A stretch of 38,488 bases of DNA from an uncultured Elusimicrobium sp. (GTDB taxonomy: Bacteria; Elusimicrobiota; Elusimicrobia; Elusimicrobiales; Elusimicrobiaceae): NCBI GenBank assembly GCA_902766765.1, contig CACXER010000054.1, forward strand, positions 1 to 38,488. The letters are read 5' to 3'. Position numbers and translations under genes: made by a program. The notes beneath the pieces were generated by a model. It saw nothing but the letters and a program-made list of their open reading frames with translations, searched no databases and was not told the DNA's origin. Below, piece by piece: positions 22,660 to 31,169 of this stretch (positions are counted from its first letter, which is position 1; each line of letters begins with the position of its first letter).

Positions 22660-25600
22660 TTTGGCCGAAGACCGCGAGCGCGTACTACGCGAGTTGCAGG
22701 TAAATATGGTAGTGGAGGCCGGGGCCGGTACCGGAAAGACCTCGCTACTTATCCGGCGTATTTGTTTAGCGGCGCTGGTGCAAGGAATTGCGATGGATAA
22801 GATCGTCGCGCTGACCTTTACCGAAAAAGCCGCTGCCGAAATTAAAAACCGGTTGGTCAATGCATTGCACCAGTTGGTGCAAGATATCCAACGGGAAAAC
22901 GACAAGAAGGAAAAACCGGACAAAGACTCGTTACTGGCTTTTATTCACCAAAATTTTCCGATTAAAAATGATGTGCTACTGACGCGTGCCCAATCCTCCT
23001 TATCTCGCTTGGACCGCGCCAGCGTCGGCACGATACATGGTTTTTGTGCGGATATTTTGCGCACTTTTCCGTTAGAGGCGGGGCTCTCTCCGCAAGCGGA
23101 AATTGACTCCGGGGCCAAGGCCGCGCGTTTGTTTAATATGCGGTGGAATTTGTTTTTAGATAGCGAACTGGGTGTAAATGCGCCGCGTGCCGAACAATGG
23201 AAACAAGTATTGCCGGAAATTTCTCTGGACGAGTTAAAAACATTTGCCAAAACGCTTTGTAGCGGCAAAATTGAAAAGTACGATTATTTTTCACACGCGG
23301 ATATGTTAGCCGGAGTGTGTATGCAGTCGGCCGCGCGTGCGCACGCGTGGAGTACGGCATTTTTGGAGCCGGGCAAGCCGGCCCGTTTGGTGGAAAAATC
23401 CCTGATGTGGGCCGAAAATACATTTACGCGCATGGCTGCTTTTTTACGCGGGGAAGAAGTACCCGCTCCGCAGGAAAAGGAGGAACCCGCCCGATTGAGT
23501 GCCACGCTGCCGAAAGGGTGGGACGAAAGTGCCTATGCGGACGCCCGGGAACTGGTGCAATTTGCTGTCAAAATGAATCCGGAACGACAGGCCGTTTTCC
23601 GGCAGGCCTATGCCCTTGTAAAAGACGTAGCGGCCCAAATCCGGGCTGATTTTGAGCGCGAAGGCGTGCTTAGTTTTGATGATTTGATTGTTAAAACGCG
23701 CCAGTTGGTGCAAAGTAATATCAACGTGCGCAATGCATTAAAGGAAAAACTGGATGTATTTTTTATTGACGAATTCCAGGACACAGACCCCGTACAGGGA
23801 GAGTTACTGCTCTTTTTGGCGGAGGAAAAATCTTCTTGCGCTTCCCGGTGGCAAGAGGTAAAACTGCAACCGGGGAAACTGATTGTAGTGGGCGACCCTA
23901 AGCAATCTATTTACCGTTTCCGCGGGGCCGATATTACGGCGTACGAATTATTTACGCAACTCATTTTGAGTCAAGGCGGGGTAAAATGCTTTTTGCGGCA
24001 AAATTATCGTAGCGTGCCGGATATCGTGGCTATGGCCAATTGCATTTGCCGGCAAGCCATGGTGCAAGAAACGGCCTTTCAACCGGCTTATGAAGCCATT
24101 TATCCCACCAAGCCCGCCCGTCCGCGTGCGGTGCGGTGGTTGTTTGTAAATTCTTCGTCTGTTTTGAAGGGAAGTGCCGATGATTTCCGTGATAATCAAG
24201 GCGAGGCCATTGCGCAGTGGATTGAAGAAAATGTGGGTAAATTGACGCTGAGTAGCGGCAACAAACTAACTTATAAAGATATCGTTATTTTATCCCGTGC
24301 GGGTACCACCGCCGGGCCGTATACGCAAGCGTTGCGCCGTCATGGAATTGCGTTTACGGCGGAGAAAGAGAAAGATTATTTTAAACGGCAAGAAGTGAGT
24401 GACTTTTTAAATTTCTTGCGGGTGCTGTTGGACCCGTCGGACACGACCGCGCTGGTGGGGGTGCTCCGCAGCCCGCTGGGGGGGCTTACCGATGAGGAAA
24501 TTTACCAACTTTCCACACACGGGGAACTGCACATTTACGCGCATACCGCGCACGAGGCGGCATCGCGGGTGTATCGGTTGTTAGCCGATTTTTCCTGTCA
24601 AGTCGGCCGAACAAGTGTACAAAATCTATTGGCCGATGTACTGGGGAAAACCTTTCTGCCCGAGGTCTGCGCCGCCGCCTATGAAGGCGAAAAAACGTTG
24701 GAAATTCTTACGCAACTTATCGGCTGTGTTACGCAACAGTTGGGGGACCGCCCGGCCTCACTTGGGCAATTTTTAGAGGCGGTGCAAGAAGTATTAGAAG
24801 CCAAACCCGAGCAGTTAAATATTGCCGGAGACAGCGGACGGGATGCCGTTTGCGTGATGACGATGCACAAGTCTAAAGGGCTAGATTTTCCGGTTGTGAT
24901 TTTAGCCGATTTGTCTAAACAAGGGTCAACGGGTAACGATACTTCTACGCTGCACTTGTTCTCGTGGCAGTACAATATGCACGGGCTTCGTGCCGGGAAA
25001 ATTTGCGATGTCAATTTAGCATTTTTGGAAGAAGAACAAAAGAAACACGAGCGGTGTGAAGAAATCCGCGTGCTCTATGTGGGTTTGACGCGCGCCAAAG
25101 AACAAATGGTGTTGGTGGCCGATAACCGCAAAGGAGCGCTCAAAGCCGCGCAGGTGTTTGCCCAGGCCGGATTTTTTCCGGATGGCACGACTGAAATGTT
25201 GGGAAATGACGAAGTAAAAGTGCCGGTCACGTATATCCCTTACGACGATCCGGCCAACTTCCGCTATCATCACGCGGTTGCTTCGGCGGCGGCAGAAACA
25301 CCCGAACAATGGCAGCAGTGGCGTCAAGCGTTTGATGCGCGTCATACACGGTATGAAGCCGCGCTTAGTGAGCAAAATTTGTCGCCAAGCGCGCGTGTGG
25401 AAAGCCACGAACAACTCACCGACTCGCAACGCGCCGCGGCAGAAGTGGGAACGGTGTGCCACCGAGCCATGCAGATTTTACTGACGGAGCCGAAAACGGA
25501 CGTATCGGACGCAGTGCGTGCGTCCGCCTTGTCCGGAGGGCTCGCCGAGCGTGAACGGGACGCGGCGGAAATTATCGTGCCGTTTGTGCAATCATCTTTG

Positions 25601-25897
25601 TTTAGCCAACTGTGCGCGTGTAAGTTGCTAGCTGCGGAAATGCCGTTTTCGTACGTGGCCGAAAACGGGCTTATAGAAAACGGTGTCATGGATGCGGTGT
25701 TGGAAAATTCCGACGGTACAATTTGGGTAGTGGACTACAAAACCGATAAAATCCCCGCGGGCGGCACACAACAATTAGTGGAAAAGTATCGCCCACAGTT
25801 GGAAGTGTATCAACAGGCGGCGCAAAAGATTTTCACTGGGAAAACAGTGCGATGTTCAGCGGTGTTTTTACGCGTCTGTGAGAGTGTATCACTATAA
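22646..25897 (+). CDS. addA: AddA-like helicase-nuclease
   Basis: 1083 residues, superfamily 1A (UvrD-type) helicase fused to a C-terminal RecB-family nuclease. It has Walker A GAGTGKTS (26-33), motif Ia ALTFTEKAAAEIK, GTIHGFCADILR, motif II DEFQDT (375-380), motif III VVGDPKQSIYRFRGAD, motif IV LRQNYRS, motif V MTMHKSKGLDFPVV and motif VI RVLYVGLTRAKE. The nuclease centre is GVMDAVL...WVVDYKTDK (Asp1030, Lys1032) followed by QLEVYQQAA. A GAGGAGG precedes the ATG inside addB. The complex processes DNA ends and degrades foreign DNA until it meets a Chi-like site; the Chi sequence here is unknown. Confidence 0.93.
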   Translation: MVQTDLAEDRERVLRELQVNMVVEAGAGTGKTSLLIRRICLAALVQGIAMDKIVALTFTEKAAAEIKNRLVNALHQLVQDIQRENDKKEKPDKDSLLAFIHQNFPIKNDVLLTRAQSSLSRLDRASVGTIHGFCADILRTFPLEAGLSPQAEIDSGAKAARLFNMRWNLFLDSELGVNAPRAEQWKQVLPEISLDELKTFAKTLCSGKIEKYDYFSHADMLAGVCMQSAARAHAWSTAFLEPGKPARLVEKSLMWAENTFTRMAAFLRGEEVPAPQEKEEPARLSATLPKGWDESAYADARELVQFAVKMNPERQAVFRQAYALVKDVAAQIRADFEREGVLSFDDLIVKTRQLVQSNINVRNALKEKLDVFFIDEFQDTDPVQGELLLFLAEEKSSCASRWQEVKLQPGKLIVVGDPKQSIYRFRGADITAYELFTQLILSQGGVKCFLRQNYRSVPDIVAMANCICRQAMVQETAFQPAYEAIYPTKPARPRAVRWLFVNSSSVLKGSADDFRDNQGEAIAQWIEENVGKLTLSSGNKLTYKDIVILSRAGTTAGPYTQALRRHGIAFTAEKEKDYFKRQEVSDFLNFLRVLLDPSDTTALVGVLRSPLGGLTDEEIYQLSTHGELHIYAHTAHEAASRVYRLLADFSCQVGRTSVQNLLADVLGKTFLPEVCAAAYEGEKTLEILTQLIGCVTQQLGDRPASLGQFLEAVQEVLEAKPEQLNIAGDSGRDAVCVMTMHKSKGLDFPVVILADLSKQGSTGNDTSTLHLFSWQYNMHGLRAGKICDVNLAFLEEEQKKHERCEEIRVLYVGLTRAKEQMVLVADNRKGALKAAQVFAQAGFFPDGTTEMLGNDEVKVPVTYIPYDDPANFRYHHAVASAAAETPEQWQQWRQAFDARHTRYEAALSEQNLSPSARVESHEQLTDSQRAAAEVGTVCHRAMQILLTEPKTDVSDAVRASALSGGLAERERDAAEIIVPFVQSSLFSQLCACKLLAAEMPFSYVAENGLIENGVMDAVLENSDGTIWVVDYKTDKIPAGGTQQLVEKYRPQLEVYQQAAQKIFTGKTVRCSAVFLRVCESVSL

Positions 25898-25913
25898 TTA
25901 GACTAGTTAAAAT

Positions 25914-25922
25914 TGATAAAAT
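25914..25922 (+). promoter_or_regulatory. Extended -10 promoter upstream of ybaB
   Basis: TGA-TAAAAT, about 30 bases before the ybaB ATG (25952), with no clear -35. Confidence 0.45.
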
Positions 25923-25951
25923 TTAAATGGATTATTATACAGGAGGAAACT

Positions 25952-26248
25952 ATGTTTGATAAACTCGGACAATTAAAAGATTTGTGGAAACTCAAAGGCC
26001 AAATGGAAGAACTTAAAAAACGGCTGGATAATATGGTTATCAAAACCGACAGCCCCCGCCATTTGGTGGAAGTTACCATGAACGGCTCTATGGAAGTAAA
26101 AGAAGTACGCGTGGATGCGTTGGCCAAGAACTTCTCCGAAGAAGAACTGGCTCAAGACATCAAAGACGTTTTTAATAAAGCCGTGCGCGACACGCAAGCC
26201 ATGGCCGCACAAGCCATGGGCGGCTTCGGCGGACTTCCGCAAGCATAA
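25952..26248 (+). CDS. ybaB: YbaB/EbfC family nucleoid-associated protein
   Basis: 98 residues from the ATG at 25952 with AGGAGG six bases upstream; a longer in-frame start at 25913 lies before the ribosome site. It has the family pattern: an N-terminal helix LWKLKGQMEELKKRLDNM, a central beta-sheet VEVTMNGSMEVKEVRVD, and a C-terminal helix EEELAQDIKDVFNKAV with a Gly-rich tail. YbaB dimers bind DNA with little sequence preference. In many genomes ybaB sits between dnaX and recR; here it instead follows addA and leads a coupled four-gene run, its stop overlapping the next ATG (TAATG). Confidence 0.9.
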   Translation: MFDKLGQLKDLWKLKGQMEELKKRLDNMVIKTDSPRHLVEVTMNGSMEVKEVRVDALAKNFSEEELAQDIKDVFNKAVRDTQAMAAQAMGGFGGLPQA

Positions 26249-26616
26249 TGAACTATCATGATAAAAATATAGCAGTGTTTGGCGCGTCGGAAGATCCGTC
26301 TAAATACGGCTATAAAATTTTAACGGAATTAGCCGCCAACGGGCTTCATGTCTATGGTATCAACCCCAAAGGCGGACATATCAAAGGCAATACCTTTTTT
26401 ACGTGTTTAGCCGATGTGCCCACGAAGGTAGATATAGCCATTATGGTTGTGCCGCCCGTTGTTTTGCGCGGGGCGGTGGAACAATGTGTCAGAGCGGGCG
26501 TGCGCGAAATTTGGTTTCAGCCCGGTGCCCGGTTGGAAAGTGCCTATCAGGCCGCTGTGGCGGCGGGTATTCACGCTATAAACAGTTGTTTTATGGCAGA
26601 AAACGGATTTTGGTAA
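26248..26616 (+). CDS. CoA-binding domain protein (YccU-like)
   Basis: 122 residues, a single Rossmann CoA-binding domain of the CoA_binding_2 type: IAVFGASEDPSKYGYKIL (about 8-25), VYGINPKGGHIKG, VDIAIMVVPP, REIWFQPGA and a terminal SCFMAENGF in which a conserved Cys (residue 116) is typical. Such small proteins bind CoA or form CoA mixed disulfides; a physiological role is not settled. It starts one base inside the ybaB stop and ends one base inside the next start, so translation is coupled on both sides. Confidence 0.85.
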   Translation: MNYHDKNIAVFGASEDPSKYGYKILTELAANGLHVYGINPKGGHIKGNTFFTCLADVPTKVDIAIMVVPPVVLRGAVEQCVRAGVREIWFQPGARLESAYQAAVAAGIHAINSCFMAENGFW

Positions 26617-27536
26617 TGGTTAAATTCCCCGCTGAAAAAATTTCTTGTTTAGGATTGGGTACATGGCCGTTTGGCGGCGGTTACGATTGGGGCCCGCTTG
26701 ACGAAAATGCGGCCCGAAAAGCCGTGTTTGCCGCCTTGGACGCGGGAATAAATTGGATAGATACGGCCCCGGTGTACGGCGACGGCGAGAGCGAAAAACT
26801 GTTGGGCCGCATCTTACAAGGTCGTCGGGCAGATGTGTTTCTGGCCGGCAAATGCGGACTTGTTAAAAACGGCAGTTGGACCGACCACGATTTGCGCCCG
26901 CAAACGATCCGCAAACAACTCAAAGAAACACTTACCCGCCTGGAAACCGACTACCTGGACTTATACCAAATCCATTACCCCGACCCGCAAGTGCCGCTTG
27001 CGGACGCGGTGGGGGAACTGGTACGCTTGCAAGGGGAAGGGGTTATTCGTCACATCGGTTTATGTAATGTATCGTCGGCGCAAATTCAAGCGGCGGCGGA
27101 AGTAACCTCTATTTTTTCGGTGCAAAACGAATTTTCGCTCTTACACCCGCAAGCGGGATTAAATGTGTTTGATGCATGCCGCCGCTGCGGGGCGCGGTTT
27201 ATCGGCTACGGCGTTTTATGCGGGGGAATTTTAAGCGGCAAGTACAAAACCGCGCCGAATTTGCGCCGCGCCGATGCTCGCAATTATTTTTATAAATGTT
27301 ACCGCGGCGAAGCGTTTGATAAAGCCCAACTGGTTGTCGCTCGCGTGCAACAAGTGGCCGCACGAAAATACACTTCTGCGTCGGCGGTAGCCATCGCATG
27401 GGCGCTGCACAAACCGGGGGTGTCAAGCGTGCTTTTTGGGGCGCGTAATGAACAGCAAGTTGCGCAAAATGTAGTGGGGAAAACATTAAACCTAACTGCG
27501 TCGGAAATTGAATTTTTAGAGGGAGCCCATGAATAA
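26616..27536 (+). CDS. Aldo/keto reductase
   Basis: 306 residues from the ATG at 26616, which overlaps the previous stop (TAATG). A longer open frame runs through the upstream gene but is not protein-like there. It has the TIM-barrel family hallmarks with a complete catalytic tetrad: Asp49 and Tyr54 (WIDTAPVYG), Lys79 (FLAGKCG) and His120 (LYQIHYPDP). The N-terminus LGLGTWPFGGGYDWG and the C-terminal VSSVLFGARNEQQV (NADP-binding) fit bacterial AKRs of the YccK/GSP69 kind. Substrate unknown. The 3' end overlaps the radical SAM gene by 8 bp. Confidence 0.9.
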   Translation: MVKFPAEKISCLGLGTWPFGGGYDWGPLDENAARKAVFAALDAGINWIDTAPVYGDGESEKLLGRILQGRRADVFLAGKCGLVKNGSWTDHDLRPQTIRKQLKETLTRLETDYLDLYQIHYPDPQVPLADAVGELVRLQGEGVIRHIGLCNVSSAQIQAAAEVTSIFSVQNEFSLLHPQAGLNVFDACRRCGARFIGYGVLCGGILSGKYKTAPNLRRADARNYFYKCYRGEAFDKAQLVVARVQQVAARKYTSASAVAIAWALHKPGVSSVLFGARNEQQVAQNVVGKTLNLTASEIEFLEGAHE

Positions 27537-28824
27537 TAGCGAACTGGAAAATTACGTGAAAACCGTTTTGCCGCAAGTGGGCGTGAATAAACTGCGCGAA
27601 CTGGTGCGCCTCGTGTACGAAATTGCCAAGCGCGAAAAAATTGCCCCGCAAGCAGTCTTAACTCCATCTAAAAACCAGAATTTTGAAAGTGTAAAAACCG
27701 CCCTGTTAAAACGCCGTTACCCCGTCAATTTTAAAGCGTCTGCCCGAAATCAATTTTATTTGCCTAAGTTGGAACTGGACGAAAAACTGCGCGCCGATTT
27801 AACACCGCGTCCGTTTTGCCCCAAAACTGTTTATATAGAGTCGTCCGTCAAAGATTCGCCGCTTGCGGCGCGGGTACGGGCCGCATTTCCCAATGCAGAG
27901 TTCAAAGAAACCGACGGTAAAACACAAGTGGGGAGTGCGGACTTTTCACGCCGCACCGAAACGCTCCTTATCCACCGGGAAAAATATGACTTTTTAAAAC
28001 CGTGTCCGTGTAGTTGCGGCTCGGCGGGATGTGGGTATAATCTTATCAATTTGGGTTTTGGTTGCCGCTTTGAGTGTGAGTATTGTTTTTTGCAACAATA
28101 CCAAAATTTGCACGCCATTTTATGGCCTGCCAATGTGGATGAATTTTTGCAAAAATTAGACGGCGGAAAATTTAATAAAGGACCGTTTGACCGGCCGCGT
28201 ATCGGCAGCGGAGAATTTACAGATTCTTTGGTGTTTGACGATATTACACAGTATTCCCAAGCGCTCGTGCCGTTTTTCCGTGAGCGCCCGCAATGGCAGT
28301 TTGAGTTTAAAACAAAAAGTGTAAATATCGGCGGGCTACTAAATGTAGGCGGGTGTGAAAATGTAGTCGTGTCGTGGTCGGTCAATTCTTCTAAAATTAC
28401 AAACGAAGCCGAGCATTTTACGCCGGATTTAACCGCCCGTTTACAGGCCGCGTGCGAAGTGGCCCGTGCCGGGTATCGTATTGGGTTTCACTTTGACCCG
28501 GTGGTAATTTACGACGGATATAAAGAGGAGTATGCGCGTACCGTGCAAAAAATGGCAGACACGCTGCCCGCGGATAAAATCGCGTGGATCAGCGTGGGGA
28601 CACTGCGCTTTAGCCGCGAACTTAAAAAGCAAATTGAAGCGCGTTTTGCGCAGAATTTTATATTGGATGGCGAATTTTTACTAGATTTTGACGGTAAAAT
28701 GCGCTACGGCGACAAGCAACGCTTGGAAGTTTACCAATTCCTCATGCCGCTACTTCGCAAAACCTTTCCCAAAGCACACGTGTATCTGTGCATGGAGGAC
28801 CCGCAAATTACAAAATTATTTTAG
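27529..28824 (+). CDS. splB: Radical SAM protein of the spore photoproduct lyase family
   Basis: 431 residues. The radical SAM cluster motif is C179-xxx-C183-xx-C186 (GCRFECEYCFLQ), preceded by a Cys-rich segment PCPCSCGSAGCGYNLINLGFGC. SPL-like landmarks are RPFCPKTVYIESSV, GSGEFTDSL, EFKTKSVN, VSWSVNS, GYRIGFHFDPVVIYDG, and the C-terminal VYLCMEDP. Spore photoproduct lyase reverses the thymine dimer of UV-irradiated spores. An N-terminal helical extension (about 1-75) is present. The organism shows no sign of sporulation in this window, so the substrate may be another DNA lesion or something else. It overlaps the aldo/keto reductase gene by 8 bp and the convergent pilin d stop by 4 bp. Confidence 0.8.
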   Translation: MNNSELENYVKTVLPQVGVNKLRELVRLVYEIAKREKIAPQAVLTPSKNQNFESVKTALLKRRYPVNFKASARNQFYLPKLELDEKLRADLTPRPFCPKTVYIESSVKDSPLAARVRAAFPNAEFKETDGKTQVGSADFSRRTETLLIHREKYDFLKPCPCSCGSAGCGYNLINLGFGCRFECEYCFLQQYQNLHAILWPANVDEFLQKLDGGKFNKGPFDRPRIGSGEFTDSLVFDDITQYSQALVPFFRERPQWQFEFKTKSVNIGGLLNVGGCENVVVSWSVNSSKITNEAEHFTPDLTARLQAACEVARAGYRIGFHFDPVVIYDGYKEEYARTVQKMADTLPADKIAWISVGTLRFSRELKKQIEARFAQNFILDGEFLLDFDGKMRYGDKQRLEVYQFLMPLLRKTFPKAHVYLCMEDPQITKLF

Positions 28825-29327
28825 TCCCTTATTTTGTAAATATTGCAAATGTTGGAATTTTGGGTACATACGGCGGTCCAAACAAAACTTCCGCCTTCTT
28901 TTTTACATAATTTGTTGTATTTATCGGTTTGATCGGTGGTAAATGCCCAGCAAGACTCCGAACCATAATTCGAGCTGCTGTAGTAGTGGGCATACCCATT
29001 TTTCAGTGATTGTGTGTTTTCACAGGAAACCCTCCCGGTGGTAATGCGGCACATTCCCCAAGGATAGGTGCAAGTCCCCCTGTCTTCCGATAAAGTACAC
29101 CCGCTTAGGTCGATGGATAGGGCTTCCATGTCTGCCGTATAACTTCCATTAGCCAGTTGATATATTTGTTCCGCTTCCAATAAAGCGTTTGTGTTGGCTT
29201 TTAATGTAGCGTAACGACTCCGCATGACGGCCATTTCGTATTTCGGTAACGCTACTGCCGCTAAAATGCCGATGATAAGGACAACAACTAAAAGTTCAAT
29301 AAGCGTAAATGCTTGTGTATTTTTCAT
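28821..29327 (-). CDS. Type IV pilin-like protein d (A|F prepilin leader)
   Basis: 168 residues. The leader [13 protein letters not shown] is identical to that of pilin c. After the assembly helix come PKYEMAVMRSRYATLKANTNAL and IYQLANGSYTADMEALSIDL. The head carries eight Cys, the most of the five pilins, suggesting several disulfides. TYPWGMCRI is shared with pilin e (YYPWGRCQI), so d and e are the closest pair in the head domain. GGAG precedes the ATG. The gene is monocistronic; its 5' end faces the sensor kinase gene. Confidence 0.85.
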   Translation of the reverse strand: MKNTQAFTLIELLVVVLIIGILAAVALPKYEMAVMRSRYATLKANTNALLEAEQIYQLANGSYTADMEALSIDLSGCTLSEDRGTCTYPWGMCRITTGRVSCENTQSLKNGYAHYYSSSNYGSESCWAFTTDQTDKYNKLCKKEGGSFVWTAVCTQNSNICNIYKIRD

Positions 29328-29359
29328 ATTGTTTGCTCCTTTGTTTTTTATCCAACACC

Positions 29360-29388
29360 TTATTATTGTTTTTTTTTTGGTTTGTCAA
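29360..29388 (-). promoter_or_regulatory. Promoter of pilin d, A10 tract in the spacer (type A)
   Basis: On the minus strand: -35 TTGACA (29383-29388), AACC-A10-CAA, -10 TAATAA (29360-29365), 17-bp spacer. The homopolymer 29369-29378 is one base shorter than in pilins c and e. Confidence 0.75.
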
Positions 29389-29434
29389 GTTCTTTTTATT
29401 TGGGTAACATTGTTCCCGCTGTTCATATGTGAAT

Positions 29435-29443
29435 TGGTATAAT
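29435..29443 (+). promoter_or_regulatory. Extended -10 promoter of the sensor kinase gene
   Basis: TGG-TATAAT, a consensus -10 with the TGn extension, 16 bases before the ATG at 29460. No -35 of note. Confidence 0.6.
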
Positions 29444-29459
29444 ACTAATAAGAGGGAGT

Positions 29460-31169
29460 ATGTCGTTATTTTCTAAACTGTTTAAACTCTTTGTGGGTGT
29501 GGTGCTGATGCCCGTCATTCCGATGGTGTGTTTGTTGGCATTTTACCAAGTGCACCTTAAAGATAACATCTTGGAAACGCACGCCAATTTGGCACAAATG
29601 GTGTCGGCTTCTATGAACCAGCACATAGAGGATTTGGCGTGGCGGCTGTCGTTTGCGCAAAATGTGACGGATTATTTGCAACGTCACAAAAATCCGCAGA
29701 CATTACTACAGGAAGCGTTGGTGGCCAACCCCGATTTTTTGATGTTAGCCGTTTTGTCTTCAACAGGTAAAGAACTTTACCGCGCCGGCGATAAACAAAT
29801 ACTTGCTCAAATCCCGCCGCTTGATTTGCAAGACGATTCGTCGTTGCCGCAACTGGCCAAAACCAACCAACTCTCTGTCAGCAGTTTTGATGTGGAAAAC
29901 GGGCGACCGATTAGCGAGTTTATTTATCCGCTTTCCAACGGCGACTTTTTGTATGGTATTATGAGTTTCTTTGGATTCCTCGCCCGCGTGCAAGAGCAAC
30001 GTATCGGCACGACCGGTCACATTTATATTGTGGACCAAAACGGGCAAATTTACACCAGCGAATACCAATACAAACCGGATTTTGATGCGTCGGCCTTGCA
30101 ACGTGCTTTTGCCGGGAAAAACGGGCTGATTAAAAACTTAAAAACATCGCGCGAAACATACGTCGGCGCGTATGCCCCCACACCGATTTTAGGCGCGTAT
30201 GTGGCGGTGTTGCAACTCAAGAGCGAGGCCTACCGCAGTATTTATTACACCAACATTATTTTGGCGCTTTTCCTCTTGACGATAGTAACGCTTTCCTACT
30301 TTGGCGCACTCACGTTTGCCGAGCGGTTGGGGGAGCCGATTGGAGCCCTTGCACACGCTGCGCGCGAAGTATCTGCCGGAAATTTAGAGCAGAAAATTGA
30401 TGAAGATATCGGTTGGGGTGAATTTAAAGGGTTGATTGCCGATTTTAATAAAATGACGGCTGATTTGAGAGATTATCAAGAACTTCGGCTGCAAGCCCAA
30501 CTCAGCGAGATGAAAGAACACGTATTCCGTGCGGTAGCACATGATTTGCGTGCGCCGCTCTTGGGCTTGCAAGGATATTTACACATTTTGCAAAGCGGAC
30601 AAGCCAGCGAAGAGGAGAAAAAACAATACTTGGAACTCATGAGCCAGGCCGCCCGTAATTTATCGGCGTTACTGGAGGATGTGCTGGATGTATCGCGCGT
30701 GGAGGCTGGGATATTACACCCGCAAAAAGAGCCCGTGGACGTGGCAGTATTAGCCGCGGAAGTGGTAGATACGCTGACCCCAACGGCAGAAGAAAAAAAA
30801 TTAGAGTTGGAAAATTACGTTTCTTCCTTGACTGTTCCGGCTGAGCCCAAACTCTTGCGCCGGGTGCTTACTAATTTAATTTCCAATGCAATTAAATTCA
30901 CGGAAAAAGGATTTGTACGGATTCGTGCAAACGAAGCCGAAAAATGCTACTTTATTACGGTAGAGGATAGTGGTATTGGGATGACCCCGCAAGAAATAAA
31001 AGGGTTGTTCCAAAAGTACCACCAGGTTCACCCGGATAAACCCGGCTATGGATTGGGCTTATTTATCAGCCGTCAGATTGTAGAAGCCCACGGCGGTAAA
31101 TTGACCGTGAGCAGTAAACCGGGGCGGGGCAGTACATTTACGGTGCAACTACCCAAGGAGGAAAAATGA
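29460..31169 (+). CDS. Membrane sensor histidine kinase (Cache-HAMP-HisKA-HATPase)
   Basis: 569 residues with GAGGGAG upstream. It has a first transmembrane helix (about 8-28), a periplasmic dCache-like sensor (about 30-260; GTTGHIYIVDQNGQIYTSE is a typical Cache strand pair), a second helix (about 262-285) and a HAMP linker (EPIGALAHAAREVSAGNLEQKI). The HisKA domain has phospho-acceptor His361 (VAHDLRAPLLGL), and the HATPase domain shows the N box (LISNAIKFTE), G1 (DSGIGM) and G2 (GYGLGLFISRQIVEAHGG). All catalytic parts are present. No response regulator is nearby, so it is an orphan kinase here; it is divergent from pilin d. The next gene overlaps by 4 bp. Confidence 0.9.
   Translation: MSLFSKLFKLFVGVVLMPVIPMVCLLAFYQVHLKDNILETHANLAQMVSASMNQHIEDLAWRLSFAQNVTDYLQRHKNPQTLLQEALVANPDFLMLAVLSSTGKELYRAGDKQILAQIPPLDLQDDSSLPQLAKTNQLSVSSFDVENGRPISEFIYPLSNGDFLYGIMSFFGFLARVQEQRIGTTGHIYIVDQNGQIYTSEYQYKPDFDASALQRAFAGKNGLIKNLKTSRETYVGAYAPTPILGAYVAVLQLKSEAYRSIYYTNIILALFLLTIVTLSYFGALTFAERLGEPIGALAHAAREVSAGNLEQKIDEDIGWGEFKGLIADFNKMTADLRDYQELRLQAQLSEMKEHVFRAVAHDLRAPLLGLQGYLHILQSGQASEEEKKQYLELMSQAARNLSALLEDVLDVSRVEAGILHPQKEPVDVAVLAAEVVDTLTPTAEEKKLELENYVSSLTVPAEPKLLRRVLTNLISNAIKFTEKGFVRIRANEAEKCYFITVEDSGIGMTPQEIKGLFQKYHQVHPDKPGYGLGLFISRQIVEAHGGKLTVSSKPGRGSTFTVQLPKEEK

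Noticed and set aside
26403-26615. Long N-terminal extension of the aldo/keto reductase
   Set aside because: It overlaps the CoA-binding gene in another frame and is not protein-like; the TAATG junction at 26614-26618 marks the start.
27199-27667. Minus-strand open frames of 122-150 codons in the AKR/SPL region
   Set aside because: They are fully antisense to two genes with intact catalytic motifs and look like codon-usage shadows.
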